A stretch of 15,129 bases of DNA from VRUE01 sp046733275 (GCA_046733275.1 JBKPOW010000117.1:1-15129), one strand, 5' to 3'. Positions 6,246-14,545 are shown, counted from the stretch's first letter. Numbers and translations: made by a program. Notes: generated by a model from the sequence alone, not told the origin.

Positions 6246-6291
6246 CGTATCCGACATTGACCACACCCCAGTGGGGTGAATGTCGGATACG
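6246..6291. terminator. Long inverted repeat between convergent genes (bidirectional terminator or palindromic repeat)
   Basis: Perfect 13-bp arms, CGTATCCGACATT (6246-6258) and AATGTCGGATACG (6279-6291), enclose a second perfect 6-bp hairpin, CACCCC-AGT-GGGGTG (6264-6278), with a 5-base bulge on the left. The element fills the gap between the stop at 6239-6241 (plus) and the stop at 6293-6295 (minus). It has no T-tract on either strand, so it is either a non-canonical two-way terminator or a copy of a dispersed palindromic element. Confidence 0.7.
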
Positions 6292-6292
6292 T

Positions 6293-7321
6293 CTACGCGC
6301 CGGGGCCGAAGGCGTCGATCAGACGGTTCTGGTACTCGCTCAGCTCCTCGGGGGAGATGAAGTAGGTGGGCGGGGTGAGGAAGAGGCCGTCGGCGCGTTC
6401 GGCCGTCGCCTCGACCCTGGCGCGGACCTTGTCGAGCGGGCCGGCGGCGCAGTAGGCCTCGACCATCTCGTCGCTGATCGCGGCCGGCACCGCGGGCAGG
6501 TCGCCGCGGCGGAAGGCATCACCGGCGGCGATAGCGTTGTCGGCGAAACCGTGCAGCTCCCAGAGGGGCATGTAGGTCTTGACCGTGGCGTAAAAGGAGA
6601 TCGTGCGTCGTGCCATCTCGATCGCCTTCGCCTCGTCCTCGTCGATCGCGCAGCAGACGGTCGGCAGGTAGTCGAAGTCCGCCCGCCCGCGGCCGGAGCG
6701 CTTCAGCCCCTCCTCGAAGGAGGAGACGACGACCTCGTCGATCCAGCGCAGGCTCTGGATCGGGTGGCCGATCAGGCCGTTGGCGACGTCGCCCGCCATC
6801 CGGCACATGCCGCCCTGCACGCCGGCGGTGTAGATCGGCACCGACTCCCGCGGCGCCGGGTGGGGCCGGACCCAGCCCTTGATGTCGATGTCGTAGTAGC
6901 TCCCCTGGTAGCGGATCGGCTCGCCCTTGCCCGCCTGCTGCATGATCAGCCGCGTCGCCTCGATCGCCTCGCGCAGGTGCGGCGCCGGCTTGCCGTACTC
7001 GGCGTTGTGCCAGGTTTCGTTGAGCCGCTTGACACCCGAGCCGAGGCCGAGGCGGAAGCGGCCGCCCGACATCTCGTCGACGTCGAGTGCAGAGACGGCG
7101 AGGATGAAGGGGCTGCGGGTGAAGGCCCAGACGATCCCCGTGGCGATGCCGATCCTCTCGGTGCGGCCGGCGAGATAGGCCGCCTGGGTGACCGAGGAGC
7201 GGAACAGCTCCGGCGCCCAGACGCACTCGACGCCCGCCGCCTCGGCGCGCTTCGCCTCGGCCTCGAGGTCGGCCACGGTCGTGCCGATCGCGGCGACCGA
7301 GATGCGGTCCAGCGCGCCCAT
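6293..7321 (-). CDS. LLM-class (luciferase-like, probably F420-dependent) oxidoreductase
   Basis: The 342-residue product has the TIM-barrel pattern of the bacterial luciferase-like superfamily. Opening strands are DRISVAAIGTTVADLEAEAK and an AAGVECVWAPELF segment (29-40). RTERIGIATGIVWAFTRSPF (53-72) is followed by the diagnostic SALDVDEMSGGRFRLGLGSG (77-96), and VPIYTAGVQGGMCRMAGDVANGLIGHP (161-187) lines the cofactor pocket. This layout fits F420-using members, which are common in actinobacteria, better than FMN monooxygenases, but cofactor and substrate are not proven. The ATG at 7321 is 17 bp after the stop of the upstream acyl-CoA dehydrogenase, so it is the last gene of that operon. 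A role in reducing or oxidising an intermediate of the same acyl-CoA pathway is inference. The ribosome site (CAGGGCG) is weak. Confidence 0.88.
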   Translation of the reverse strand: MGALDRISVAAIGTTVADLEAEAKRAEAAGVECVWAPELFRSSVTQAAYLAGRTERIGIATGIVWAFTRSPFILAVSALDVDEMSGGRFRLGLGSGVKRLNETWHNAEYGKPAPHLREAIEATRLIMQQAGKGEPIRYQGSYYDIDIKGWVRPHPAPRESVPIYTAGVQGGMCRMAGDVANGLIGHPIQSLRWIDEVVVSSFEEGLKRSGRGRADFDYLPTVCCAIDEDEAKAIEMARRTISFYATVKTYMPLWELHGFADNAIAAGDAFRRGDLPAVPAAISDEMVEAYCAAGPLDKVRARVEATAERADGLFLTPPTYFISPEELSEYQNRLIDAFGPGA

Positions 7322-7338
7322 CGCCCTGCGCGGCCCGC

Positions 7339-8463
7339 TCAGGCGGGGACCGGCGCGCTCGCCTCGGAGAGGGCCAGGTCAGCGACGCGCTCGCGATGCC
7401 AGCTCGCCGTGCCGAAGGTCGCCGCGTTGGCCTTACCGCGCTTGAGGAAGAAGTGGAGGTCGTGCTCCCAGGTGAAGCCGATGCCGCCGTGGACCTGGAT
7501 CGAGGCGTCGGGAACGCGCCAGCCGGCGTCGGAGGCGTAGGCCTTGGCCATCGAGGCGGCGAGCGGTAGCGACTCCGGCTCGGCGTCCGCCGCCCAGGCG
7601 GCGCCGTAGACGGCCGAGCGCGAGTTCTCGGTCTCGAGCAGCATCTGCGCGCAACGGTGCGAGACCGCCTGGTAGGCGCCGATCGGCCTGCCGAACTGCT
7701 GGCGGTCCTTGGCGTACTCGACGGCCATCTCCATCGTCCGCTGGGCGATCCCGGTCGACTCGGCGGCAATCGCCACGCAGGCGCGCCAGAGGATCGGCAG
7801 GTACTCCTCCTGGCCGCCCTCGAGCGTCGCCTCCGGGCCCACCCGGACGCCGTCGAAGCGCACCGAGTGGAGCCGGCGGGTGAGGTCGATCGACCTTTCC
7901 GCGCTAACGGTGACTCCGTCGGCGTCGCGCTCGACGATATGGCGACAGCCGTCAGCGGTGGCGACGAGGAGGAAATCGGCGCTTGCCGCGTCCATTACCA
8001 GCACCTTCTCGCCGTCGAGGACGACGCCGTCGCCGTCGGGCTTGGCCTCCATCTCGAAGAGGCCGGGCGTGGCGGGAGTGCCAGCATCGCAGAGCGCCGG
8101 CGTGCCGCGCACCTTGCCTTCAGCGAGCGGGCGAAGCAACTTCTCCTTCTGCTCGTCGCTGCCATTGGTCGCCAGCGCCAGGCCAGCGACCGTGGTCGAG
8201 AGCAGCGGCGAGGGCGCCAGCGCGTAGCCCATCTCCTCGAAGAGCACGGCGAGGTCGACGATGCCGAGACCCTGCCCGCCCCACTCCTCCGGCAGCGCCA
8301 GGCCCGGCCAGCCCAGCTCGGCCATCTCCTCCCAGTCGGACTGCTCGAAGCCCGTCTCGCTCTCGGCCAGCTCGCGGATTCGCTCCGACTTGTAGCGGGC
8401 GGCGAGGAACTCGCGCGCGGTCGAGCGGATCGCCTGCTGCTCGTCGGTGAGGTCGAAGTACAT
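7339..8463 (-). CDS. Acyl-CoA dehydrogenase, probable non-catalytic subunit of a heteromeric enzyme
   Basis: A 374-residue ACAD-fold protein. Clear motifs are MYFDLTDEQQAIRSTAREFL at the start, LGWPGLALPEEWGGQGLG (50-67), DRQQFGRPIGAYQAVSHR (253-270) and IQVHGGIGFTWEHDLHFFLKR (322-342). The beta domain (about 120-215) is shortened, and the usual TEPxAGSD signature is replaced by PALCDAGTPATPG (122-134). No catalytic glutamate is visible: the C-terminal EGT motif is absent, and the helix position that carries E242 in the neighbouring dehydrogenase aligns by eye with V230. This matches actinobacterial FadE27/FadE28-type partners, which form alpha2beta2 complexes with an adjacent catalytic subunit. 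It lies 22 bp after that candidate partner (8486-9664). Start at 8463 chosen from the family N-terminus; upstream in-frame codons overlap the neighbour and look non-native. Confidence 0.9.
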   Translation of the reverse strand: MYFDLTDEQQAIRSTAREFLAARYKSERIRELAESETGFEQSDWEEMAELGWPGLALPEEWGGQGLGIVDLAVLFEEMGYALAPSPLLSTTVAGLALATNGSDEQKEKLLRPLAEGKVRGTPALCDAGTPATPGLFEMEAKPDGDGVVLDGEKVLVMDAASADFLLVATADGCRHIVERDADGVTVSAERSIDLTRRLHSVRFDGVRVGPEATLEGGQEEYLPILWRACVAIAAESTGIAQRTMEMAVEYAKDRQQFGRPIGAYQAVSHRCAQMLLETENSRSAVYGAAWAADAEPESLPLAASMAKAYASDAGWRVPDASIQVHGGIGFTWEHDLHFFLKRGKANAATFGTASWHRERVADLALSEASAPVPA

Positions 8464-8485
8464 GGTCAGCGACGGTCTCGGCCGG

Positions 8486-9664
8486 TCAACGCAGCCTCGG
8501 CAGGCCGAGCACCCGCTCGGCGATGATGTTCTTGAGGATGTCGGTGGTACCGCCCTCGATCGAGTTGGCGCGCGAGCGGAGAAAGCCGTACTGCCAGGCG
8601 CCGCCGGCCACCGCGTGCTCGGCGCCGCGGTCAAGCGGCGCGTAGGCGCCCTCGATCTCGAGCGCCAACTCGGTGAGGCGCTGGTTGATGTCGGCCCACT
8701 GCCACTTGCCCAGCGAGCCCTCCGGGCCGGGTATGCCCGACTGCATCGTCTTGGTCAGGCCGCGGTAGGCGTTCAGCCGCATCGTCTCGGCCTCGATCTC
8801 GAGCTGGGCGAGGCGCTGGCGGATCACCGGATCCTCAGCTGCGCTACCGCCGTTCATCGGCGTCTTCTTCGCCAGCTCCCCAACTCGTTTGAGGCTGTTG
8901 GCGATCTGCGCGATCGCGCCGAAGGCGAGACCGGCGCGCTCGTTCATCAGCGTCGTGATCGCCACCGACCAGCCGTTGCCGACACCACCGACCACGTTGG
9001 CGTCGGGGATCCGCGCTTCCTCGATGAAGACCTCGTTGAACTCGCCCTCGCCGGTGATCTGGACCAGCGGCTTCGCCTCCACCCCCTCCTGTTCCATGTC
9101 CATCAGGAAGTAGGTGAGGCCCTTGTGCTTGGGCGCGTCGGGGTCAGTGCGGGCGACGAGCATGCACCACTTGGCGTACTGGGCGAAGGTCGTCCAGACC
9201 TTCTGCCCGGTGACGACCCATTCGTCGCCGTCCTTGATCGCCTTCGTCTTCAGCGAGGCGAGATCGGACCCCGACTCGGGCTCGGAGAAGCCCTGGCACC
9301 AGATCTCCTCGGCGGTGAGGATCGGCTTGAGGTAGCGCTGCTTCTGCTCGTCGGTGCCGTGGGCGATGACCACAGGCCCGCCCATCGCCAGCCCCAGCAC
9401 ATTGGCCGGGCTGGGTGCTTCCTGCCGCGCCGCCTCGCCGACGAAGATCGCCTGCTCGATCAGGGTCGCGCCACGGCCGCCGTACTCCTTCGGCCAGGAG
9501 ATCCCCGCCCAGCCCGCCTCGTGCAGCTTGCCCTGCCACTCGCGGCGGAAGGCCATCACCTCCTCCAGGCCGGTCTCCGGCTCGGGGCCGGGGTGGTTTT
9601 CTTCCAGCCAGGTGCGGACCTCGTCGCGGAACTCGCGCTCGGACGGTGAGAGGCTCAGGTCCAT
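8486..9664 (-). CDS. Acyl-CoA dehydrogenase, probable catalytic subunit (FadE26/FadE29-like)
   Basis: The 392-residue protein begins MDLSLSPSEREFRDEVRTWL and shows GISWPKEYGGRGATLIEQ (54-71), CQGFSEPESGSDLASLKT (123-140, the first ACAD signature), GDEWVVTGQKVWTTFAQYAKW (146-166) and the end motif SIEGGTTDILKNIIAERVLG. At the C-terminal position where MCAD-type enzymes have the catalytic glutamate there is glycine; instead LMNERAGLAFG supplies E242, the location used by isovaleryl-CoA dehydrogenase and by FadE26-type enzymes. FAD-linked alpha,beta-dehydrogenation of a CoA thioester is therefore expected, with ETF as acceptor. The partner gene follows after 22 bp. The pairing resembles mycobacterial steroid side-chain dehydrogenases, but branched-chain or other acyl-CoAs are equally possible. 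No Shine-Dalgarno sequence is evident at 9664; the start rests on family alignment. Confidence 0.92.
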   Translation of the reverse strand: MDLSLSPSEREFRDEVRTWLEENHPGPEPETGLEEVMAFRREWQGKLHEAGWAGISWPKEYGGRGATLIEQAIFVGEAARQEAPSPANVLGLAMGGPVVIAHGTDEQKQRYLKPILTAEEIWCQGFSEPESGSDLASLKTKAIKDGDEWVVTGQKVWTTFAQYAKWCMLVARTDPDAPKHKGLTYFLMDMEQEGVEAKPLVQITGEGEFNEVFIEEARIPDANVVGGVGNGWSVAITTLMNERAGLAFGAIAQIANSLKRVGELAKKTPMNGGSAAEDPVIRQRLAQLEIEAETMRLNAYRGLTKTMQSGIPGPEGSLGKWQWADINQRLTELALEIEGAYAPLDRGAEHAVAGGAWQYGFLRSRANSIEGGTTDILKNIIAERVLGLPRLR

Positions 9665-9700
9665 CGGCAGGGAGGGTATCGGCCCTCCGCCGTCCCGCCC

Positions 9701-10690
9701 TCAGCCGGCCTCCTGCATGGGCCTCTCCTCGAGTGCGCCGAAGCGCTGCCTGTACTCCCCCGGGCCGACGCCGAGGATACGGCGGAATGCGCGACGCATC
9801 GTCTCGGGGCTGCCGAAGCCGCAGCTCGCCGCGATCGCCTCGACCGAGGTCGCGCCGGCCTCGAGCTGCGCGCGCGCCGCCTCGACCCGCACCCGTTCGA
9901 CGAAGCGGCCCGGGGTCGTCTGCACCTCCTTGATGAAGAGCCGCGTCAGCTGGCGGGTGGAGAGCGCGGCGCGCTCGGCGAGCGCCGGCACGCGGTGGTC
10001 GCCACCGGGGTCGGCGACGATCCCGTCGACGATCGACCGCAGGCGCGATTCGCTCGGTACGGGTGCTTCGAGCCGCTGCGAGAACTGCGACTGGCCGCCG
10101 GGGCGCTGCAGGAAGACGACGAGCCAGCGGGCGGCGGTGCGTGCGACTTCGGTCCCGTGATCCTCCTCGACCAGCGCCAGCGCAAGGTCGATTCCGGCGG
10201 TGACGCCGGCGGAGGTGAGGACCTGGCCGTCGCGGACGAAGATCCGGTCCGGTTCCACGGTCACCCGCGGATAGCGACGGGTCAGCTCCTTGCAACCGAC
10301 CCAGTGGGTGGTGGCGCGCCGCCCGTCGAGCAGCCCAGCCTCGGCGAGCAGAAAGGCCCCGCCGCAGACCGAGGAGGTGCGCCGCGCCCCGCCGGCGATC
10401 GGCGGCAGGGACTCGATCAGGGCGCGGTCGCCGAGCGTCTCCTCGATCGAAATGCCACCCGAGACGACAAGCGTGTCGAGGCCGGCGGCGTCCATCGCTG
10501 TGACGTTGGCGTCGGCGGTAACCCGCACGCCACAGGAAGCCTGCACGTCCTTCCCCCCGGGGGTGGCGACGGAGAGCCTGTAGCCGTTCGTCTTGCCGAC
10601 GATGCGGCTCGCCGCGTCGAAGACGTCCGCTGGGCCGGCGAGGTCGAGCAGCTGGAAGCCGTCGAAGCCGACCATGACCACCTCTCGCAT
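9701..10690 (-). CDS. GlxA-family transcriptional regulator (DJ-1/PfpI domain plus AraC HTH)
   Basis: The 329-residue protein has an N-terminal class-I glutamine-amidotransferase-like domain (about 1-190): VVMVGFDGFQLLDLAGPADVF (4-24), LDTLVVSGGIS (71-81), SVCGGAFLLAEAGLLDGRRATTHW (107-130) with the nucleophile-elbow C109 and H129, and TSAGVTAGIDLAL. The C-terminal AraC/XylS double helix-turn-helix covers about 225-320: HRVPALAERAALSTRQLTRLF and SVEAIAASCGFGSPETMRRAFRR followed by GVGPGEYRQRF. Such regulators usually activate or repress neighbouring catabolic genes; the effector is unknown. The start at 10690 has an AAAGGA ribosome site and begins MREVVMVGFDGF; an in-frame extension to 10744 crosses the promoter repeats. 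It sits between the thiolase and the acyl-CoA dehydrogenase pair on the same strand and is a candidate controller of the latter. Confidence 0.92.
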   Translation of the reverse strand: MREVVMVGFDGFQLLDLAGPADVFDAASRIVGKTNGYRLSVATPGGKDVQASCGVRVTADANVTAMDAAGLDTLVVSGGISIEETLGDRALIESLPPIAGGARRTSSVCGGAFLLAEAGLLDGRRATTHWVGCKELTRRYPRVTVEPDRIFVRDGQVLTSAGVTAGIDLALALVEEDHGTEVARTAARWLVVFLQRPGGQSQFSQRLEAPVPSESRLRSIVDGIVADPGGDHRVPALAERAALSTRQLTRLFIKEVQTTPGRFVERVRVEAARAQLEAGATSVEAIAASCGFGSPETMRRAFRRILGVGPGEYRQRFGALEERPMQEAG

Positions 10691-10726
10691 GCGGCGATCC
10701 TTTCGCGGAACGCCCTTGTCTGCAAG

Positions 10727-10754
10727 GACATCTAGCCCTCGCATTCAGACATCT
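10727..10754 (-). promoter_or_regulatory. Direct repeat with 21-bp period upstream of the GlxA-type regulator
   Basis: On the minus strand AGATGTC occurs twice (bases 10748-10754 and 10727-10733), with exactly 21 bp from one start to the next, two turns of the helix. It lies 37-64 bp upstream of the regulator's ATG. AraC-family proteins bind direct repeats of about this period, so autoregulation is plausible. The repeated core is only 7 bp, so chance cannot be excluded. Confidence 0.4.
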
Positions 10755-10773
10755 GCACTCGCTGGGGTGCCAG

Positions 10774-11961
10774 TCAGATTCGCTCGATCAGCGTGCCGGT
10801 GCCTAGGCCGCCGCCGCAGCACATCGTCACCAGGCCCATCTCCTGGTCGGAGCGCTCCAGCTCGTGCAAAAGCGTCGTGATCAGGCGGGCGCCGCTGGAG
10901 CCGAGCGGGTGGCCGAGCGCGATCGCGCCGCCGTTGACGTTGACGCGGTCCATGTCGGGATCGAGCTCGCGGCGCCAGGCGGCGACAACCGAGGCGAAGG
11001 CCTCGTTGATCTCGACCAGGTCGATGTCCTCCATCGCCATCGCGTTGCGCTCGAGCAGCTTGCGGGTTGCCGGGATCGGGCCGGTGAGCATGATCACCGG
11101 GTCGACGCCGACCGTGGTCTGGTCGTAGATCCGCGCCCGCGGCTTCAGCCCCAGCGCGTCGGCCTTCTCGCGGGTCATCAACAGCACCGCGGCGGCGCCG
11201 TCGGAGACCTGGGAGGAGTTGCCGGCGGTGATCTTGCCGTCCTCTTTGAAGGCCGGCTTCAGCTGGGCGAGTTTCTCCAGCGAGGTGTCGGGGCGGATCC
11301 CCTGGTCGGTGGCGTAGACGTCGCCGTTGACCGAGAACGGAACGATCTCGCGCTCAAAGCGGCCCTCCTCGGTGGCCTTGGCTGCGAGCTGGTGCGAGCG
11401 CAGGCCGATCTCGTCGAGCTCGGAACGGGGGATCTCCCACTTGTCGGCGATCATCTCGGCGGAGATGCCCTGCGGGACCAGGTTGTAGCGCTCCATCAGC
11501 TGCGGCGAGAAGGCCATGCCGTGCTCCTGCATGACGGCGAAGTTGTCGGCGAAGGAGATGTGGCCCATGTGCTCCACACCGCCCGCGACCACCGTGTCGT
11601 GCACGCCGGAAGCGATCAGCGCCGCGGCGAAGTTGACCGCCTGCTGGCCGGAGCCGCACTGGCGGTCGACGGTGGTCGCCGGCGTCTCGATCGGCAAGCC
11701 GGCCTCGAGCCAGGCGTTGCGGGCGATGTTGATCCCCTGCTCGCCGAACTGCTGCACGCAGCCGGAGACCACGTCCTCGACCTCGGCGGGGTCAATTCCG
11801 GCGCGCGCGATCACCTCGGAGTAGGCCTTGGCGAGCAGGTTGGAGGCGTGGACGTCCTTGTAGTAGCCCTTCTCCTCGTGGCCGCGGCCGATCGGGGTGC
11901 GGACCGCCTCGACGATGACGACCTCGCGGCCGCCGAACTTGCCGTTTCCGTTGCCTGACAT
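10774..11961 (-). CDS. Thiolase (acetyl-CoA acetyltransferase / 3-ketoacyl-CoA thiolase)
   Basis: The 395-residue enzyme has full thiolase architecture: VIVEAVRTPIGRG near the start, the acyl-accepting cysteine in VDRQCGSGQQAV (C102), VVAGGVEHMGH (124-134), INEAFASVVAAW, the histidine in GGAIALGHPLGSSGAR (H351) and the second catalytic cysteine in TMCCGGGLG (C381). It should catalyse reversible thiolytic cleavage of 3-ketoacyl-CoA, the last step of beta-oxidation; sequence alone does not separate biosynthetic from degradative members. Its context with dehydrogenases favours degradation. The start at 11961 has an excellent AAAGGAGG ribosome site. It is divergent from the 3-hydroxyacyl-CoA dehydrogenase, with a palindromic operator between them, and is the first gene of the five-gene minus-strand block. 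Confidence 0.95.
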   Translation of the reverse strand: MSGNGNGKFGGREVVIVEAVRTPIGRGHEEKGYYKDVHASNLLAKAYSEVIARAGIDPAEVEDVVSGCVQQFGEQGINIARNAWLEAGLPIETPATTVDRQCGSGQQAVNFAAALIASGVHDTVVAGGVEHMGHISFADNFAVMQEHGMAFSPQLMERYNLVPQGISAEMIADKWEIPRSELDEIGLRSHQLAAKATEEGRFEREIVPFSVNGDVYATDQGIRPDTSLEKLAQLKPAFKEDGKITAGNSSQVSDGAAAVLLMTREKADALGLKPRARIYDQTTVGVDPVIMLTGPIPATRKLLERNAMAMEDIDLVEINEAFASVVAAWRRELDPDMDRVNVNGGAIALGHPLGSSGARLITTLLHELERSDQEMGLVTMCCGGGLGTGTLIERI

Positions 11962-12003
11962 CAGTGCCTCCTTTCTCGCCGTATTCCCTTCCAGGGTAGC
12001 CGA

Positions 12004-12019
12004 TTGACTGGTCAGTCAG
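12004..12019. promoter_or_regulatory. Operator palindrome, site 3
   Basis: TTGACTGGTCAGTCAG differs from site 1 (3001-3016) only at the last base. It lies in the 111-bp spacer between the divergent thiolase and 3-hydroxyacyl-CoA dehydrogenase genes, 43-58 bp from the thiolase start and 54-69 bp from the other. A single bound dimer could control both directions. Its recurrence at a second acyl-CoA gene points to a shared regulator. Confidence 0.75.
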
Positions 12020-12072
12020 CCAGGGCTCGGACGACAGCTCGGGCAGGCGGCGTGATAGGAACCCGTCCTCGA

Positions 12073-12890
<818 letters not shown>

Positions 12891-12894
<4 letters not shown>

Positions 12895-13118
12895 CGCTTC
12901 CCCGCGCGGTCCCAGATCACGTCCGCGGGGGAGATGCCCTGGCGGCGCGCGGTCGCCTCGATCTCCTCCCAGGGGAGCTCGGCCTCCGGCAGGTCGTCCC
13001 AGCGGGCCAGGTCGAGCGCCTCCACCGCTCCTTTGAGCGCGGGGCCGAGATGCTCCTCGGCGCGCAGCAGCGCCCTCAGGACCTCCAACTGCTTGTCGCT
13101 CAAGCGCACAACCCACAT
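12891..13118 (-). CDS. Small protein of unknown function (75 aa)
   Basis: I do not recognise the family. The ATG at 13118 is preceded by a good GGAGGT ribosome site, and the protein reads MWVVRLSDKQLEVLRALLRA and onwards with no signal peptide or membrane segment. It appears helical and acidic: a first helix at 7-22, then an acidic, tryptophan-containing middle (ARWDDLPEAELPWEEIEATA, 38-57) and the end ARRQGISPADVIWDRAGKR. The LSDKQLEVLRAL start resembles small helical DNA- or protein-binding peptides, but it has no recognisable helix-turn-helix. It runs convergently to the 3-hydroxyacyl-CoA dehydrogenase, with overlapping stop codons, and lies 44 bp downstream of the CNNM-type gene, so it may be co-transcribed with that. 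Confidence 0.7.
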
Positions 13119-13162
13119 GCGGCACCTCCAGGGTTAGGCGTAACGCGGGTTGCTCGGGGAAC

Positions 13163-14485
13163 CTAGGCCGACGACCGGACGGAATCGCCACCGCCGTCGC
13201 CGGCGACGCCGCTGATCCGCACCGCCTCGACCCGGTTCTCGCGCACCGACTCGACCCGGATCGTGTAGCCGTTGGCCTTGATCGAGTCGCCGCGCTTCGG
13301 CAGGCGGCCGAGCTCGCCGAAGACGTAGCCGCCGATCGAGTTGTAGGCGTCGCTGTCGACCGGCAGCTCGATACCGCGGTCGGCGAGGTCGCCGAGCGAG
13401 ACGTGGCCGCGGACGAACCACTCGCCGCCGGCCAGCTGGCGCATCGCCGCGGCGCGCGGGTCGGTCTCGTCCTCGATCTCGCCGACGACCTCCTCGAGGA
13501 TGTCCTCGACCGTGACGATGCCGACCGTGCGGCCGTACTCGTCGACGATCACCGCCAGCGAGGTGCGCTGCACCTGCAGGTCGTGCAAAAGGTCGTCCAG
13601 CGGCCGCGTCTCGGGGACGATCACCGCGTCGCGCACGACCGGCTCGATCTGCGCCTGCGGCCCGTCGCTCATGTAGAGGCGGGCGAGGCTGTTGTTGTGG
13701 ACGATGCCCTTGACCCGGTCGGGGTTGTCTTCCTCGATCACGACCAGGCGCGTGTGGCCGGAGGTGACGCAGCGCCGCAGCGCCGCCTCGACCGTCTCCG
13801 CGGCGTCGACGGTAACCACCGCCGGGATCGGCGTCATCACCTCGCGGGCCTGCTGCTCGTGCAGGTGGAAGACGCCGCCCAGCATCCCCGCCTCCCCCGG
13901 GTCGAGGGTCCCTCCCACCCGCGAGCTGTCGATGATCTGCTTCAGGTCCTCGGCCGTGTGCTTCTCGTCGATGTTGGTTGGGTCGACGCCGAAGAGGCGG
14001 ACGACCGCGTTGGAGATCCCGCTCAACGCCTTGGTCACCGGCGCGGTGGCGACGCGGAACCAGTTGAGCGGGCGGGCGACGCGCCTGGCGGTCCGCTCCG
14101 CTTTGGCGATCGCCAGCATCTTCGGCACCTGCTCGCCGATGCTGATGTGGAGCGCCGTGACCAGGGCGAAGGCGATGCCGATCGCGAGGCCGGCGGCGAC
14201 GCCGTGGGAGAGGCCGCCGAAGGCCGGCTCGAGCAGCTCGGCCAGCGACGGCTCGCCGAGGAAGCCGATCCCGATCGAGGCCATCGTGATGCCGATCTGA
14301 CAGGCGGATAGCGATTCGTCGATCTCGTCGAGCTGCTGGACGACGGTCTCGGCGCCGCTCTCGCCTTCCTCGGCCAGCTGTTCGACCTTGCCGCGCCTAC
14401 TACGCACCAGCGCGAACTCGGCCGCGACGAAGAAGCCGTTCACGGCCACCAGGAGGAGCAGCAGGACGAGCAGCAGGACGCTCAT
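13163..14485 (-). CDS. CNNM/CorC-HlyC-type membrane protein (DUF21, two CBS, transporter-associated domain)
   Basis: The 440-residue protein has the standard order of the hemolysin-like CNNM family. An N-terminal DUF21 membrane domain (about 1-190) contains the helix VLLLVLLLLLVAVNGFFVAAEFALV, the conserved LSACQIGITMASIGIGFLGEPSLAELLEP (59-87) and a helix around 97-113 followed by ISIGEQVPK. Then a CBS pair follows (about 215-270, MTPIPAVVTVDAAETVEAAL; and 285-335, TSLAVIVDEYGRTVGIVTVEDILEEVVGEIEDE) and a CorC_HlyC domain (about 350-425, YNSIGGYVFGELGRLPKRGD). Family members are linked to divalent cation, mainly magnesium, export or homeostasis; the older hemolysin name is unsupported. The ribosome site at 14485 is weak. 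It is divergent from the B12-binding-like gene across a 75-bp spacer. Confidence 0.93.
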   Translation of the reverse strand: MSVLLLVLLLLLVAVNGFFVAAEFALVRSRRGKVEQLAEEGESGAETVVQQLDEIDESLSACQIGITMASIGIGFLGEPSLAELLEPAFGGLSHGVAAGLAIGIAFALVTALHISIGEQVPKMLAIAKAERTARRVARPLNWFRVATAPVTKALSGISNAVVRLFGVDPTNIDEKHTAEDLKQIIDSSRVGGTLDPGEAGMLGGVFHLHEQQAREVMTPIPAVVTVDAAETVEAALRRCVTSGHTRLVVIEEDNPDRVKGIVHNNSLARLYMSDGPQAQIEPVVRDAVIVPETRPLDDLLHDLQVQRTSLAVIVDEYGRTVGIVTVEDILEEVVGEIEDETDPRAAAMRQLAGGEWFVRGHVSLGDLADRGIELPVDSDAYNSIGGYVFGELGRLPKRGDSIKANGYTIRVESVRENRVEAVRISGVAGDGGGDSVRSSA

Positions 14486-14545
14486 CGGTGGCTATTTGGC
14501 CCGGTACTTCGGGGGAGGTCGTCTTCGGCCATTCGGCGTAGGAAA

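Noticed and set aside
10769..10777. CAGTCAG at the thiolase stop as another operator half-site
   Set aside because: Only one arm is present with no complementary partner, and it overlaps the end of the coding sequence.
10864..11958. Plus-strand 364-codon frame opposite the thiolase
   Set aside because: Antisense shadow of a gene with all thiolase catalytic residues in place.
12004..12072. TTG start at 12004 for the 3-hydroxyacyl-CoA dehydrogenase
   Set aside because: The codon is the first half of the operator palindrome, and the added residues are absent from the usual family N-terminus.
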